Part shown: in pieces, positions 1 to 8,753 of the stretch
Numbering within the stretch: position 1 is the first letter of the stretch
Layout of the letters: each line of letters starts with the position of its first letter
NCBI RefSeq assembly: GCF_020387415.1
Contig: NZ_JAGWCB010000010.1
Location: forward strand, 124,001-188,000
Direction: 5' to 3'
DNA: 64,000 nucleotides
From: Ideonella benzenivorans
GTDB lineage: Bacteria; Pseudomonadota; Gammaproteobacteria; Burkholderiales; Burkholderiaceae_C
Position numbers and translations under genes: made by a program
The notes under the pieces: generated by a model
What the model saw: the letters and a program-made list of their open reading frames with translations, nothing else
Told to the model about the DNA's origin: nothing
Databases searched by the model: none

Positions 1-150
1 CGACCAGCGCGACTTCCGCCAAGCTGGCAGGCAACGCGCGAGAAGGTTGCGGGGTGGCCTGTCCCGCTGTTTGCGGCCCCATGCTTTTCGTCATGGGGGC
101 ATCGTCTGCCTCGCTCTCCAAATGGAGAAACTTGCGTCTCTGCCTTTGGA

Positions 151-759
151 CTATTTCAGTCCCTTGAGCGCTTTCATCACGGTGGACTTCTTCCGCCTCA
201 AGGCAGCGTTCGGGTGGTCAGCAAAGTGCAAGACGATGCGCTTGGCGGCCCCACGGCGCGGGTAGCCCTCGCGCTTGGCAACCACGGCCAACTCCAGCTC
301 GAACAAGGCCGATCGCTCTTTGGTGGCCTGGGTGCCAGCGTGCCGGATGGCGCGTGTCCCCATGAGGGCATTCGCTACCGATCCGAGCTGTCGAGCAAAT
401 GCTTCGTGCTTGGCTCGCAGCTTCAACCCACGCACGTGCAGCCGCTTTCTTCGCCGCTGGAGCAGCTGGGCATACATCCCGACAGCAGGTTGCGCCCCGC
501 CATCACCAAGGGCAGCAAATGAGTCCTGCCTGACATCGTCCGCAAGCTGTCGCAGCCCGGCGGCGATGTTCTCCGGCGTGGCCACCTGAAGGTGCCCAGC
601 CTTCAACGCCTGCTGCAGCGCTGCCTCATTCCGGGAACGCAGCACCAGCAATTCCTCAACCGCCGAATTCCCCCATCGGGCCCGGAGTGACTTCAGAAAC
701 CCGTCGGGAAGAACCGGCAGCAGTGTCGCCCCTGCCGGCGCCTTGATGCGACTTCGCAT
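151..759 (-). CDS. Hypothetical protein, 202 aa, basic C-terminus
   Basis: I do not recognise the family. The protein is soluble-looking, with no signal peptide or membrane segment. The second half is strongly basic (RRRKRLHVRG, ending KKSTVMKALKGLK), which could suit nucleic-acid binding, but that is inference. I chose the ATG at 759, preceded by GAGGTGTCCAGG, over a TTG at 792 that would run back into the upstream gene. It lies 10 bases after the stop of the 96-aa gene at 770-1060, so the two probably form one transcript downstream of the integrase. It is likely cargo of an integrated element. Confidence 0.5.
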   Translation of the reverse strand: MRSRIKAPAGATLLPVLPDGFLKSLRARWGNSAVEELLVLRSRNEAALQQALKAGHLQVATPENIAAGLRQLADDVRQDSFAALGDGGAQPAVGMYAQLLQRRRKRLHVRGLKLRAKHEAFARQLGSVANALMGTRAIRHAGTQATKERSALFELELAVVAKREGYPRRGAAKRIVLHFADHPNAALRRKKSTVMKALKGLK

Positions 760-769
760 CCTGGACACC

Positions 770-1060
770 TCAGGTGGCCTTCTTCTCGACAACTGCCTCG
801 TTGGCCTTGTCGATCAACAGCCCCGCTTGTCGCATCGCGTAGATCGCCGGCCACCAGCTCGACTTGGCCTGGAACATGCCGGCGTCGTCGCTGGTCACAA
901 CGGCCTCGGTCATGCCGTGGAACGATTCGAGCGCCATGCTGAACAGCACCTGGATGTCGGACAGCATGTCGCTGACGGAGGCCTTGGGGTCGACGGCGAG
1001 GCCGGCAGTGGTCAGGCCAAAGTCGGCGAACTGAGCCGCGGCAGAATCTTGGGTAGCCAT
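770..1060 (-). CDS. Hypothetical protein, 96 aa
   Basis: Unknown small soluble protein. The ATG at 1060 is preceded by a good ribosome binding site (AAGGAG, about 9 bases upstream), which fixes the start. The composition is mildly acidic at the start and has a short Lys-rich end (VVEKKAT). A central Ser/Trp stretch (QAKSSWWPAIYAMR) looks like a helical core. It sits between the integrase (same strand, upstream) and another unknown gene (downstream, 10 bases away), as expected for accessory-element cargo. No function can be assigned. Confidence 0.5.
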   Translation of the reverse strand: MATQDSAAAQFADFGLTTAGLAVDPKASVSDMLSDIQVLFSMALESFHGMTEAVVTSDDAGMFQAKSSWWPAIYAMRQAGLLIDKANEAVVEKKAT

Positions 1061-1185
1061 GATGTGCTTCTCCTTGGGTTGCACGTTGTGGTCAGGCGGG
1101 CTAGGAGGGTCCAAGCTCCCAGCTCGCCGCCTTGCCGCTGAACCGCGCGGCGCCGGTGCCCGGTAGATCGACCGGCGGCGATGTC

Positions 1186-2427
1186 TCAGGCCTGCCGTGC
1201 CCTGCTGTTCAACGGCACCACCTCGCCCTTTGTCTCGACCCTGGCCAGGAAACTGGCCCAGTCCTCCATCAGCCGGCGGCGCTTCTCGAACAGATCCCCG
1301 CGCCGGTAGGCCGCTTCCACCTTGTCGCTGACCACGTGGGCCAGCGCCATCTCGCAGACCTCGTTGGGGTAGCTCGTGCGCTCGGCCGCCCAGTCCCGGA
1401 AGGTGGAGCGGAAGCCATGGGGCACAGCGTCGACCTGCATGCGGCGAAGCACAGCTGTCAGGGTCATGTCGGACAGGGAGCCGCCGCGCGGCGCGGTGAA
1501 CACGAGCGGTGAGCCAGGCGTCTGCGGCAAGGCCTTCAGCAGCTCGACGACTGCAGCAGACAGCGGCACGCGGTGCTCGCGGCCAGCCTTCATGCGATCC
1601 GCTGGCACAGTCCAGACAGCCGCCTCGAGGTCCACCTCGGACCAGGCCATGCCGCGGACCTCGCCAGAGCGAGCGGCCGTCAGGATGGCGAACTGCAGCG
1701 CCTTGGCGCCGAGGCCTTCCTGGCCGCGCAGATCGCGCATGAACGCGCCGACCTCGCCAACCGCCAGGGCCTGGTGGTGTTCGACCTTGGCCACCTTCTC
1801 TCGTTTCGGGAGCTGGGCGTCGAGGTTGCCCTTCCAGGCCGCCGGGTTGTCGCCAGCGCGGTATCCCCGACCCTTCGCCCAGTCCAGCACCGACTCCATG
1901 CGGCCGCGCACCCGGCTAGCCGTCTCAGTCTTAGTGCGCCAGATCGGCTCCAGCACCTTCAGCACGTGGGCCAGCGCCACGTCGCGCACCAGCATGTCGC
2001 CCATCACCGGGTAGACATAGGTCTTCATGGTGCTGCGCCACTGCTGGGTGTGCTTCTCGTTGCGCCAGCCGACCTCGTGGGCGTCAATGTAGGCTTCGGC
2101 GCACTGCGCAAAGGTCAACGCCCTCGCCTGCTCGGCCTTCAGCGCGCTCTGCGCCTCCCGGGCCAGCAGGATGGGATCACGGCCTTGGCGGATCAGGTCG
2201 CGCGCCTCCCGGGCTTTCTCGTGGGCCATGGCGAGAGTGACCGCAGGGAACCCGCCCAGGCCCATTTCCCGGCGCTTGCCGCCGACCATGACCCGCAGCA
2301 CCCAGGAGCGAGCGCCGGAGGAGACGATTTGCAGCGCCAGGCCGGGCACGGTGCCCACGAAGTGCAGCCCTGGCTCTTTGAGCCGCTGCACTTCCAGCGC
2401 CTTCATCTCCTTCGCCAGTTTGGGCAT
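1186..2427 (-). CDS. Tyrosine-type site-specific integrase, P4/DUF4102 family
   Basis: Integrase of 413 aa, the usual size for phage P4-like and genomic-island integrases. The N-terminal DUF4102 arm-binding domain is seen in the first ~90 residues (GLHFVGTVPGLALQI, then RREMGLGGFPAVTL). The catalytic domain carries the expected residues: Arg in TAARSGEVRG, HxxR in PHGFRSTFRDW, His in LAHVVSDK and the Tyr nucleophile in AAYRRGDLFEKRR. I chose the ATG at 2427 (MPKLAKEM), the typical family start, over a TTG at 2433. Such enzymes usually integrate at tRNA genes, but no tRNA was seen nearby. It probably mobilised the accessory region here. It appears intact. Confidence 0.93.
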   Translation of the reverse strand: MPKLAKEMKALEVQRLKEPGLHFVGTVPGLALQIVSSGARSWVLRVMVGGKRREMGLGGFPAVTLAMAHEKAREARDLIRQGRDPILLAREAQSALKAEQARALTFAQCAEAYIDAHEVGWRNEKHTQQWRSTMKTYVYPVMGDMLVRDVALAHVLKVLEPIWRTKTETASRVRGRMESVLDWAKGRGYRAGDNPAAWKGNLDAQLPKREKVAKVEHHQALAVGEVGAFMRDLRGQEGLGAKALQFAILTAARSGEVRGMAWSEVDLEAAVWTVPADRMKAGREHRVPLSAAVVELLKALPQTPGSPLVFTAPRGGSLSDMTLTAVLRRMQVDAVPHGFRSTFRDWAAERTSYPNEVCEMALAHVVSDKVEAAYRRGDLFEKRRRLMEDWASFLARVETKGEVVPLNSRARQA

Positions 2428-2765
2428 CGCCAACGCTCTCCATCATCGTACCCACCAACGTGGGTGCAATTGGATGCTATTGCATGTTGCCATCTGTGGC
2501 AACAGCTTCCGCCTTTACCTGCGTGACTTACCCGTCTTGTTGTCGATTGTCACTTCTTGAAGTTCGACGGAGGCGGACACCGCTTCCGCCAGACACACCA
2601 AGCAATGGCGCCCTTCGCGTCACTCTCGGATCTGAGTAGCGTGATCCGGCCACAGCACGCCACTGGGCCGGACAGGATGCGGGACTCCAGTGGATCAACG
2701 CGATCGCTTGGGCCCCGCACCAATCCTCGACGCTCGCAACTGCGAGACGCCGACGTGAGGCCGCC
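2428..2765. other. 338-base intergenic region between integrase and defence-like operon
   Basis: No convincing gene was seen on either strand. The part next to the integrase holds two small inverted repeats: ACCCAC/GTGGGT at about 2450-2465 and a perfect TGTTGCC/GGCAACA pair at 2485-2504. It must hold the integrase promoter (minus strand) and the 3' end of the 391-aa gene's transcript. No tRNA 3' end or other attachment core was recognised. Confidence 0.5.
2485..2504. promoter_or_regulatory. Perfect inverted repeat upstream of integrase
   Basis: TGTTGCC and GGCAACA form 7-base perfect arms around a 6-base spacer (ATCTGT), about 58 bases upstream of the integrase ATG. The size and position fit an operator for integrase control or an arm-type integrase site. 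No protein can be assigned. Confidence 0.35.
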
Positions 2766-3941
2766 CTACGTGTAGAGCGTCCCAGAGCGGCGAAGTTCGA
2801 CATACTGAACGGTGATGAACCTAGCGATGGCTGCAACGAAATCTTGCACTAGAAGGTCATTGAGCAAAAAGTCTCTTAAGGCAAAGTCCCTCTTAAGGAA
2901 ATCAAAGTGTGGCAGTGGTGTGTCGAGTGCCGCGCCCGACAGATGTACGAGATTGTTCCGGACTGCCTGCAAGACCTCGTCAAAATCCAGCGCTAAGTCT
3001 TCGGCTGTCACGCAGGCCAATCGATTTCTGGCGATATCCAGCGCCGCCCCAAGTCCACCAACCGTCGGGACACCCGGCGTTTCCACAGTCGGACTTGTCC
3101 AGTGATCGTGCAGCGGACTCGGCGCGACGATATTTAGGTCTATTCGTGTTCCATTCGCATTCTTAGGCACCCGTTTCACCTTAATCTCGACTGGCGCTCC
3201 GGCAAACGAAGTGCCGAAATCACCAACAGCCAACGGCATCGCGTCGTCGAACTTCACGATGTAGGTGCCTGATGCTTCGTCCGCAGTAACCCTCGCACTG
3301 CAGTATGCGAAAACGTCTTTCGACGACGCGCCGTGCGCAAAGGAATAGCCCCGGCTCGATAAAACATCCCGAAGCGTGGCCTCAGCGGCAATCGCAAGCA
3401 GCGCTACAGCGGCATCATTGCGCTTTTGGCGCCGCGCTGTAGCTGCACTCGCCAGATAGTTGACGACGTAAGGAGGGACGACCGCGCCCCAAGGACGAGC
3501 GAACCATTCGCAACTCATCAGCGTCTCTGGCCCGGCCGCTGGCAAGCAAACAGGCCATTCAACGATCCAATGCATGTCCTTGGAAAGCGCGATTGTTTCG
3601 TCAGGCTTTTCAGTGTTGATGCGCAGCAGGTCTAGCAGCTCCTGCGGCCGAGAACCGGGAACTCCACCTTGCGCGTCAACAGCAAGGTAAACCTCCTCGA
3701 AGAGCCTCAGCGCAACTTCCAGGCCTCGCAGCGCCACAGGCGACTGAAAAATCCTGGCGATTTCATTTCTCTTCCGACCGAACTCAGCGGAACTGGTCGG
3801 AGCGACCAACTGCGAAGGTGTTCCGGCAGTCATATGCGCCATAGCGTTGAACAGCAAATGCTGAGAACCACCCAGTAGCTCGAGAACTTCATCGAGCTTC
3901 TGCTCAAGCGCCCTGCCGCTGACACGAATGGATTCCATCAT
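2766..3941 (-). CDS. Unknown 391-aa partner of methylase-like protein; HEPN-like motif
   Basis: No family recognised by name. A helical middle section (residues ~165-195, VALLAIAAEATLRDVL) and a late RNNLVH (R328...H333) match the Rx4-6H signature of HEPN RNases, a common effector fold in abortive-infection and toxin systems. This is one short motif and therefore only suggestive. No signal peptide or membrane segment is seen. The gene starts inside the stop of the upstream 720-aa gene (4-base ATGA overlap), so the two are translationally coupled and very probably work together. A second ATG follows directly at 3938. Base composition is less GC-rich than the window average, a sign of transfer. 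Confidence 0.6.
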   Translation of the reverse strand: MMESIRVSGRALEQKLDEVLELLGGSQHLLFNAMAHMTAGTPSQLVAPTSSAEFGRKRNEIARIFQSPVALRGLEVALRLFEEVYLAVDAQGGVPGSRPQELLDLLRINTEKPDETIALSKDMHWIVEWPVCLPAAGPETLMSCEWFARPWGAVVPPYVVNYLASAATARRQKRNDAAVALLAIAAEATLRDVLSSRGYSFAHGASSKDVFAYCSARVTADEASGTYIVKFDDAMPLAVGDFGTSFAGAPVEIKVKRVPKNANGTRIDLNIVAPSPLHDHWTSPTVETPGVPTVGGLGAALDIARNRLACVTAEDLALDFDEVLQAVRNNLVHLSGAALDTPLPHFDFLKRDFALRDFLLNDLLVQDFVAAIARFITVQYVELRRSGTLYT

Positions 3942-6100
3942 GCCAGATCTCCGAAATCGAGATTACGGACCATGGCAGACAGTGCTTGCTCCTTTTCCTG
4001 AAGCAGCCTTCCTACTTTGTCACGCTCCGCCTTTGCGACCGCGACGCGACGGACAATCTCAGCTTGAACATCCCGCGGGGGCACAGGGATCAAAACCTTT
4101 CTAAGGGTATCTACCCTTAGCATTGGCATGACGCTCCCCCCTGCGGACGCGACCAAGGGCTCGTGCACGTGGCGACTGTTAATCGCAATTGCGAGGTACT
4201 CTGGCAGCACGTTTACGTTGTGGACGCGGATTCGGAAGATGTGCCGATTGATTGGAAAGCGACCACTCTCGATGAACGCAGCGGCGCCTACATACGTGCT
4301 GAGTCCGTTCAACACAATGTCCCCCTCGCTGGCAATAGCCTGCGGGAAACGCTGTACCTCCGAGTCGTCTGCCCGATCTAGCAAATCCAGTTGAATTTCC
4401 AGCGGTCGAACGGCGCCAGGACCGATGAAGACGACATCGCCGGTTGCCTTTGATCGACGGATTGCCCCCCCCTTCGTCACGAGTGCGAGGCTTCCCAGCG
4501 GCTGATGTTCAAACGAAGCCAGAGAGAGCTGCGTCTGCGCTTGCAACGCCAGGTATGGTCCTACGCTCAGAACCCCTTGTACGGGTGCCGACGTCGCGGT
4601 TAGACCGAGTTCGTCACTCCCACTTTCGTGGCCCTGCATCCAGAATCCGAATCGCTGCAAGACATGTGGGAGTCCAGGCAATGATGTGCAGTCAAAGGTA
4701 TCCTGGGGTTGGCGATTCAGTGCCTTTGCGAAGAGCAAGGTATCCCTTGCAGGCATCGATTTGTCGAGAACTACAATGCTTGCCGCCACGCCCGAACCGG
4801 GTTGAAATGCGCCGATGTCCAGAACGGCCTGCAGTCCATTGCGCAACAGCAATTCCCGCAGTTGCAATCTATCCGGCTTTCCTAGGGATCCGTTGGGAAG
4901 CAGTGCGACCATGCGGCCGCGGGGCGACAGATGCTCCAGCGCTAGCTCGACATAGGCCTCCTCGCTAGAAATCGCGCTGCCTCGCCTTTCGGCGAATCGC
5001 GCATGCCGAACTGTCAGCCCAAAAGGCGCTGCGACAAGGATTCGGTCGGCCAAGTCCTCCTGCTGATGCGAGAGTCGCAGAGACTCAAGAGGGTCACCGA
5101 TTTCGACTGAGGGGAGTTCCGCACCGAATACGAGCTGCTGAACGCATGCCCACATGGCATCGGTTGCATGGCGTGCGAACAAGGCCATGTGCGAAGGCGG
5201 CGTGATCCCCGCAAGACGAACGGCGGCCGATATATTGCCCAAGCCACAATGAAGATCGAGCACTCGGTCGCCGCGTTCGATGCCTGCGAGATGTACGAGT
5301 AGATCTGACGTCCATCGAGGTATTCGGGTGGCGCCAGAGGTCGTGGGATAGCGGCCCAAGACTTCGTCGAGCAACGACAGCACGTCGGCGGGCTCAAGTT
5401 TGTCCAGTGCCGAAGCATCGAGAAGGTCTAGCGCTTCTGCGTAGGCATGCGGCGCGGTGAGATCCTGCCTAGCGACGAAGGCGAGCGTCTCAACGAATCC
5501 TGTGTTCAATTCCTCGGGTCGCTTCGACTGAAGCGTAGCGAGGGCTGCCTGAGACACGGAACCACCGACCAGCAGATCGCAGAACACCTCGCGGCCGCGT
5601 TGCCGCTGCAAATGCGCATAGATAACGAGTGCAAGAGCTTCGGGAGACCACCTCTGCTGGCGAGAGCGCTCGAGGATGTTGCGCAACGTGCGCCGGACCC
5701 CCTCTACTCGGCCCGACAGCGACTGACTTTCTGCCCTGCCATTGGCCAAATCGTGAAAGGCTTTCGGCGTTGCCAGCGGCACGGGTCGGCCAGACCCGTC
5801 GGTCTCGAACCACAGCATCTGGTTGCCATCGGAAATGAGGAAGTACCTGGCTCCAACTTCGAGTGCAGCGAACTGGACCTGGCGGATCAGCGCGTCGAAG
5901 GGAAGCAGCTTGACGTCACTAGGCAACTTGTCGAGGCGCTTGGCTTCGCACACGACTTTGACTTGCCCGTCCAGCACCACGACCAGATCCAGTCGGGCGC
6001 TGTGACTGGTTTGGTACTCGCGTTGTATAAATTCCGCCGGGTATCCGAGCTCGCGCGTTAAGTAGGCCTGAATCCGCTGCGCCGCCTGTATTTCACTCAT
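3938..6100 (-). CDS. PD-(D/E)xK nuclease + N6-methyltransferase-like + HsdS-like specificity protein
   Basis: A 720-aa three-part protein resembling a single-chain restriction-modification enzyme. Residues 1-110 look like a type I restriction N-terminal nuclease domain: D38 in RLDLVVVLDG, then E52-A-K54 in VVCEAKR. Residues ~240-450 are N6-adenine methyltransferase-like, with SAM motif I VLDLHCGLGN (280-289). Where NPPF/Y is expected there is only AAPFG (358-361), so the catalytic Asn is missing and methylation is doubtful. Residues ~525-700 resemble one HsdS target-recognition domain (EHQPLGSLALVTKGGAIRRS) followed by a coiled coil (EIVRRVAVAKAERDK). It is coupled to the 391-aa partner. The likely role is phage or plasmid defence, perhaps sensing DNA rather than modifying it. 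That is inference. Confidence 0.75.
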   Translation of the reverse strand: MSEIQAAQRIQAYLTRELGYPAEFIQREYQTSHSARLDLVVVLDGQVKVVCEAKRLDKLPSDVKLLPFDALIRQVQFAALEVGARYFLISDGNQMLWFETDGSGRPVPLATPKAFHDLANGRAESQSLSGRVEGVRRTLRNILERSRQQRWSPEALALVIYAHLQRQRGREVFCDLLVGGSVSQAALATLQSKRPEELNTGFVETLAFVARQDLTAPHAYAEALDLLDASALDKLEPADVLSLLDEVLGRYPTTSGATRIPRWTSDLLVHLAGIERGDRVLDLHCGLGNISAAVRLAGITPPSHMALFARHATDAMWACVQQLVFGAELPSVEIGDPLESLRLSHQQEDLADRILVAAPFGLTVRHARFAERRGSAISSEEAYVELALEHLSPRGRMVALLPNGSLGKPDRLQLRELLLRNGLQAVLDIGAFQPGSGVAASIVVLDKSMPARDTLLFAKALNRQPQDTFDCTSLPGLPHVLQRFGFWMQGHESGSDELGLTATSAPVQGVLSVGPYLALQAQTQLSLASFEHQPLGSLALVTKGGAIRRSKATGDVVFIGPGAVRPLEIQLDLLDRADDSEVQRFPQAIASEGDIVLNGLSTYVGAAAFIESGRFPINRHIFRIRVHNVNVLPEYLAIAINSRHVHEPLVASAGGSVMPMLRVDTLRKVLIPVPPRDVQAEIVRRVAVAKAERDKVGRLLQEKEQALSAMVRNLDFGDLA

Positions 6101-6258
6101 CGTGCTTGTACTCCCGTTATTTCTATGGCCGATTGTCTAGCAATCCGATTGCACTTCGCTCACTTCACCAGCTATCGCAACTTAGCCTGCCAAGTAGAAG
6201 GACGATCAATTGGATATGCGGCTGTGCGTATGTGTCAGGTCCCGGGTGATTGACCACC

Positions 6259-6276
6259 TGAACCGCCCCGGGGTTT
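6259..6276 (+). repeat. Probable left terminal repeat of the IS3 remnant
   Basis: TGAACCGCCCCGGGGTTT resembles the terminal inverted repeat of many IS3-family elements (TGAACCGCCCCGGGTTT type) and lies about 30 bases upstream of the orfA start. No matching right end was found, consistent with truncation. Confidence 0.5.
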
Positions 6277-6836
6277 GACGGAAGCTCCAACTCTGGAGAA
6301 TGGAGCCATGAAGAAGTCCCCGAAGTCTTCCCCCGAGGGGCGTGCGCGTACCGTGCGCATGGTGCTGGCGCATCGCGGATAGCCCCCGTCGCAGTGGGCG
6401 ACCATCGAGCCCATCGCCGGCATGATCGGCTGTGTCTCGCAGACGCTGCACACATGGGTCAAGCAGCATGAGGTGGATGCCGGCATCCCGGTGGCTCGCT
6501 GCACGGTCGAGCGTCTGATGCGGCAGCAGGGGTTGCAGGGTGTTCGACGAGGCAAGGCACAGCGCGCCACCATCGCCGACCCGAAGTCGGCGTGCCCTCC
6601 GGACCGGGTCAATCGTCAGTTCTGCGCCGAGCGGCCGAGCCAGCTGTGGGTGACGGACTTCACCTGCGTCTCGACCTGGCAGGGCTGGGTCTGCGTGGCG
6701 TTCGTGGTCGAGGTGTTCAGCCGGCGCCTCGTCGGCTGGCGCCAGAGCAGCTCGATGCACACGGAGTTCGCCCTGGATACGCTGGAGCAGGCCCTGCAAG
6801 ACCGCAAGCCCGGCGCCGACAGGCCCACGCCTCATA
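6259..6836 (+). pseudogene. IS3-family transposase remnant (orfA/orfB fused by deletion, truncated)
   Basis: An orfA begins at 6308 (MKKSPKSSPEGRARTVRMVL) and hits a TAG stop at about 6380. The same frame continues with more orfA ([16 protein letters not shown]) and then jumps into orfB sequence: [20 protein letters not shown], then the DDE-domain start [17 protein letters not shown] and [12 protein letters not shown]. The orfA-orfB junction and the middle of orfB are deleted. The sequence stops after the first catalytic Asp region ([14 protein letters not shown]), so the later Asp and Glu are gone. It is a dead element. It abuts an IS256 remnant on the opposite strand at about 6830. Confidence 0.85.
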
Positions 6837-7260
6837 TTACGCGGCAGGTCGGGTGAAGCGCTCACCGTAGGCGATGGCGAATTGGCTCATCGCCTCTTTC
6901 CACTCCTTGGCCGGGCGGCCCCAATCGGCCGTGATGTTGCGCAGCGCCAGCCAGATGAGCTTGCTCGCGGCCTCGTCGCTGGGGAATTGCCCACGTGTCT
7001 TGAGGTCGGTGAAGACCTTCATCCAGAACTTCGCCCCCTCGGTGTGCTGGATCCACAGCCCCAGGATGTCGCGCGCACCGTCATGCCACGCGCGTGCATG
7101 GTCAAGATCGTGTCGTCGAAGCCGGTGAAGCGACACTCGTGCTTGGGGATCAGGATGGGCTCGAACGAGCCGGCACGGTCGCGCTGCGCCTCGATGCGCA
7201 GCGGGCCATCCTCGGTCAACACCGTCTTTGCAGACTTGCCGTTGCGCTGGTTGGCGGTTT
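6837..7260 (-). pseudogene. IS256-family (Mutator-type) transposase remnant
   Basis: Fragments of one transposase lie in two frames. The upstream part (about 7050-7260) reads NGKSAKTVLTEDGPLRIE, then DRAGSFEPILIPKHE and FTGFDDTILTMHARGMTV, matching the IS256 N-terminal half. It then runs, after a deletion and frame change, into DILGLWIQHTEGAKFWMKVF. A second deletion at TRG joins this to the C-terminal end (FPSDEAASKLIWLALRNI, then FAIAYGERF). The catalytic centre is missing, so it is inactive. With the IS3 remnant it marks the worn edge of the accessory region before ordinary chromosomal genes start. Confidence 0.8.
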
Positions 7261-7448
7261 CCTCGGGCCGCGCAGCGCCTTCTTGAGCGCCATGGTCGTG
7301 GCGCTGATCTGCCCGGCCGTCATCGGCGTGCCACGACACCTGGATCCCTCCCAGGCGTATGCTTCATCTCGTCCAAGAACAGCACACGTCTTGCGGTTGG
7401 CCACGCATTCAGCTGTGGAACCCGGCATGGCCCTGACGGAAGGAACTC

Positions 7449-8753
7449 ATGTCGTTCGCGGGCTGGTCTCTGTTTGCCGGGGTGCTCCTGCTTTCGCTGG
7501 TGCTGCTGGGCACCTGGCTGGGGCGGCTGCCCCTCAGCAGCGCCATGGTGTATCTCGCGCTCGGGTGGGTCTTGGGCCCCGGGGGGCTCAGTGTGCTGAC
7601 GCCAGATCCGGCCCGGCACGCGGCCTTGCTGGAAACCGTCAGCGAGGTCGCCCTGCTGGTGTCCTTGTTCGCCGTCGGGCTGCAACTGGGCGTTCCCTTT
7701 CGGGACCGGCTCTGGCGTCTGCCACTGCGGCTCGCCTTCATCTCGATGGCGGTCATGGTGGGCCTGGTCACCCTGATCGGGGTCTGGGGCCTTGGGCTGC
7801 CGCTGGGCGCCGCCGTGCTGCTGGGCGCCATCCTCGCCCCCACGGACCCTGTGCTGGCCTCTGGCGTGCAGGCCGAGCCCGGAAGCCATCCGGATCGGGT
7901 CGGCTTCAGCCTGGCGGGCGAAGGTGGCCTCAACGATGGCGCAGCGTTTCCATTCGCGATGCTGGGCCTGGGTCTGCTCGGCCTTCACGACGGCCCGGGG
8001 TTCAGCCCGTCACATTGGTGGCTTCTGACCCTGGGATGGGCGACGGCCGGCGGCGTCGCCATCGGCCTGGCGGTCGGCGCGTTGACGGGGCAGCTGGTGG
8101 TCTATCTGCGCGCCCGCCACGGCGAGGCTCTGGGGCTGGATGTCTTCCTCGGACTCGGGCTGATCGCGCTGTCCTACGGACTGGCGCAGTTCCTCCACGC
8201 CTCCGGATTTCTTGCCGTCTTCGCCAGCGGCTTGGCGCTTCAACGGGTGCGCGAGCATCCCGCGGTGGGCAGCAAGCCGCTGGGCCGCTCGACGGCAGCG
8301 GCAGGCCATTCCTACGAAATCCGCGCAACGCACTCCCACCACGCCAGCGAGACCATGCGCGACTCGGTGCAGCTGTTCAACGGGCAGCTGGAGAAGTTGG
8401 TCGAGTTGACGTTGGTGCTGCTGGTGGGGGCCATGCTGCCCTATGCACAATCACTGAAGGCCGCGTGGTGGTTCGTCCCCTTGGTGCTGATCGTGCTCAG
8501 GCCGATGTCCGCGCTGCCCGCCACCTTGGGCGAGCAACTGACGCGCTCGCAGCGTTCGATGATCTCGTGGTTTGGCATCCGCGGGATCGGTTCCGTCTAC
8601 TACCTGGCCTTTGCGCTGCATCACGGCCTTGACGGGCGAGTGGCGGACACGCTCGTGTCCTTGACGCTGTGGACGGTCGCGACATCCATCGTGGTGCACG
8701 GCCTGACGGCACGACCTTTGATGCGACGCTACCTCGCCCAACACCGTTCCTGA
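7449..8753 (+). CDS. Cation:proton antiporter, CPA1/NhaP family
   Basis: A 434-aa integral membrane protein with about 11-12 hydrophobic segments from residue 4 onward. Family motifs are clear: VSLFAVGLQLGVPF, LGAILAPTDPVLASGVQAE and SLAGEGGLNDGAAFPFAM, which hold the Thr-Asp-Pro and Glu/Asn-Asp residues of the ion-binding core in CPA1 exchangers. It would exchange Na+ or K+ for H+ across the inner membrane, helping pH and salt homeostasis. The ATG follows GGAAGGAACTC, a good ribosome site. It lacks the long C-terminal regulatory tail of many NhaP proteins. The ion cannot be told from sequence. Confidence 0.88.
   Translation: MSFAGWSLFAGVLLLSLVLLGTWLGRLPLSSAMVYLALGWVLGPGGLSVLTPDPARHAALLETVSEVALLVSLFAVGLQLGVPFRDRLWRLPLRLAFISMAVMVGLVTLIGVWGLGLPLGAAVLLGAILAPTDPVLASGVQAEPGSHPDRVGFSLAGEGGLNDGAAFPFAMLGLGLLGLHDGPGFSPSHWWLLTLGWATAGGVAIGLAVGALTGQLVVYLRARHGEALGLDVFLGLGLIALSYGLAQFLHASGFLAVFASGLALQRVREHPAVGSKPLGRSTAAAGHSYEIRATHSHHASETMRDSVQLFNGQLEKLVELTLVLLVGAMLPYAQSLKAAWWFVPLVLIVLRPMSALPATLGEQLTRSQRSMISWFGIRGIGSVYYLAFALHHGLDGRVADTLVSLTLWTVATSIVVHGLTARPLMRRYLAQHRS

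Noticed and set aside
1-150. Possible gene fragment at the left edge
   Set aside because: No frame in either strand shows recognisable protein sequence or a ribosome site; too short to judge.
7340-7448. TGCG...CGCA repeat before the antiporter as another copy of the shared operator
   Set aside because: Arms are only 4 bases and the spacer is 8, unlike the 9-base arms with a 4-base spacer elsewhere.
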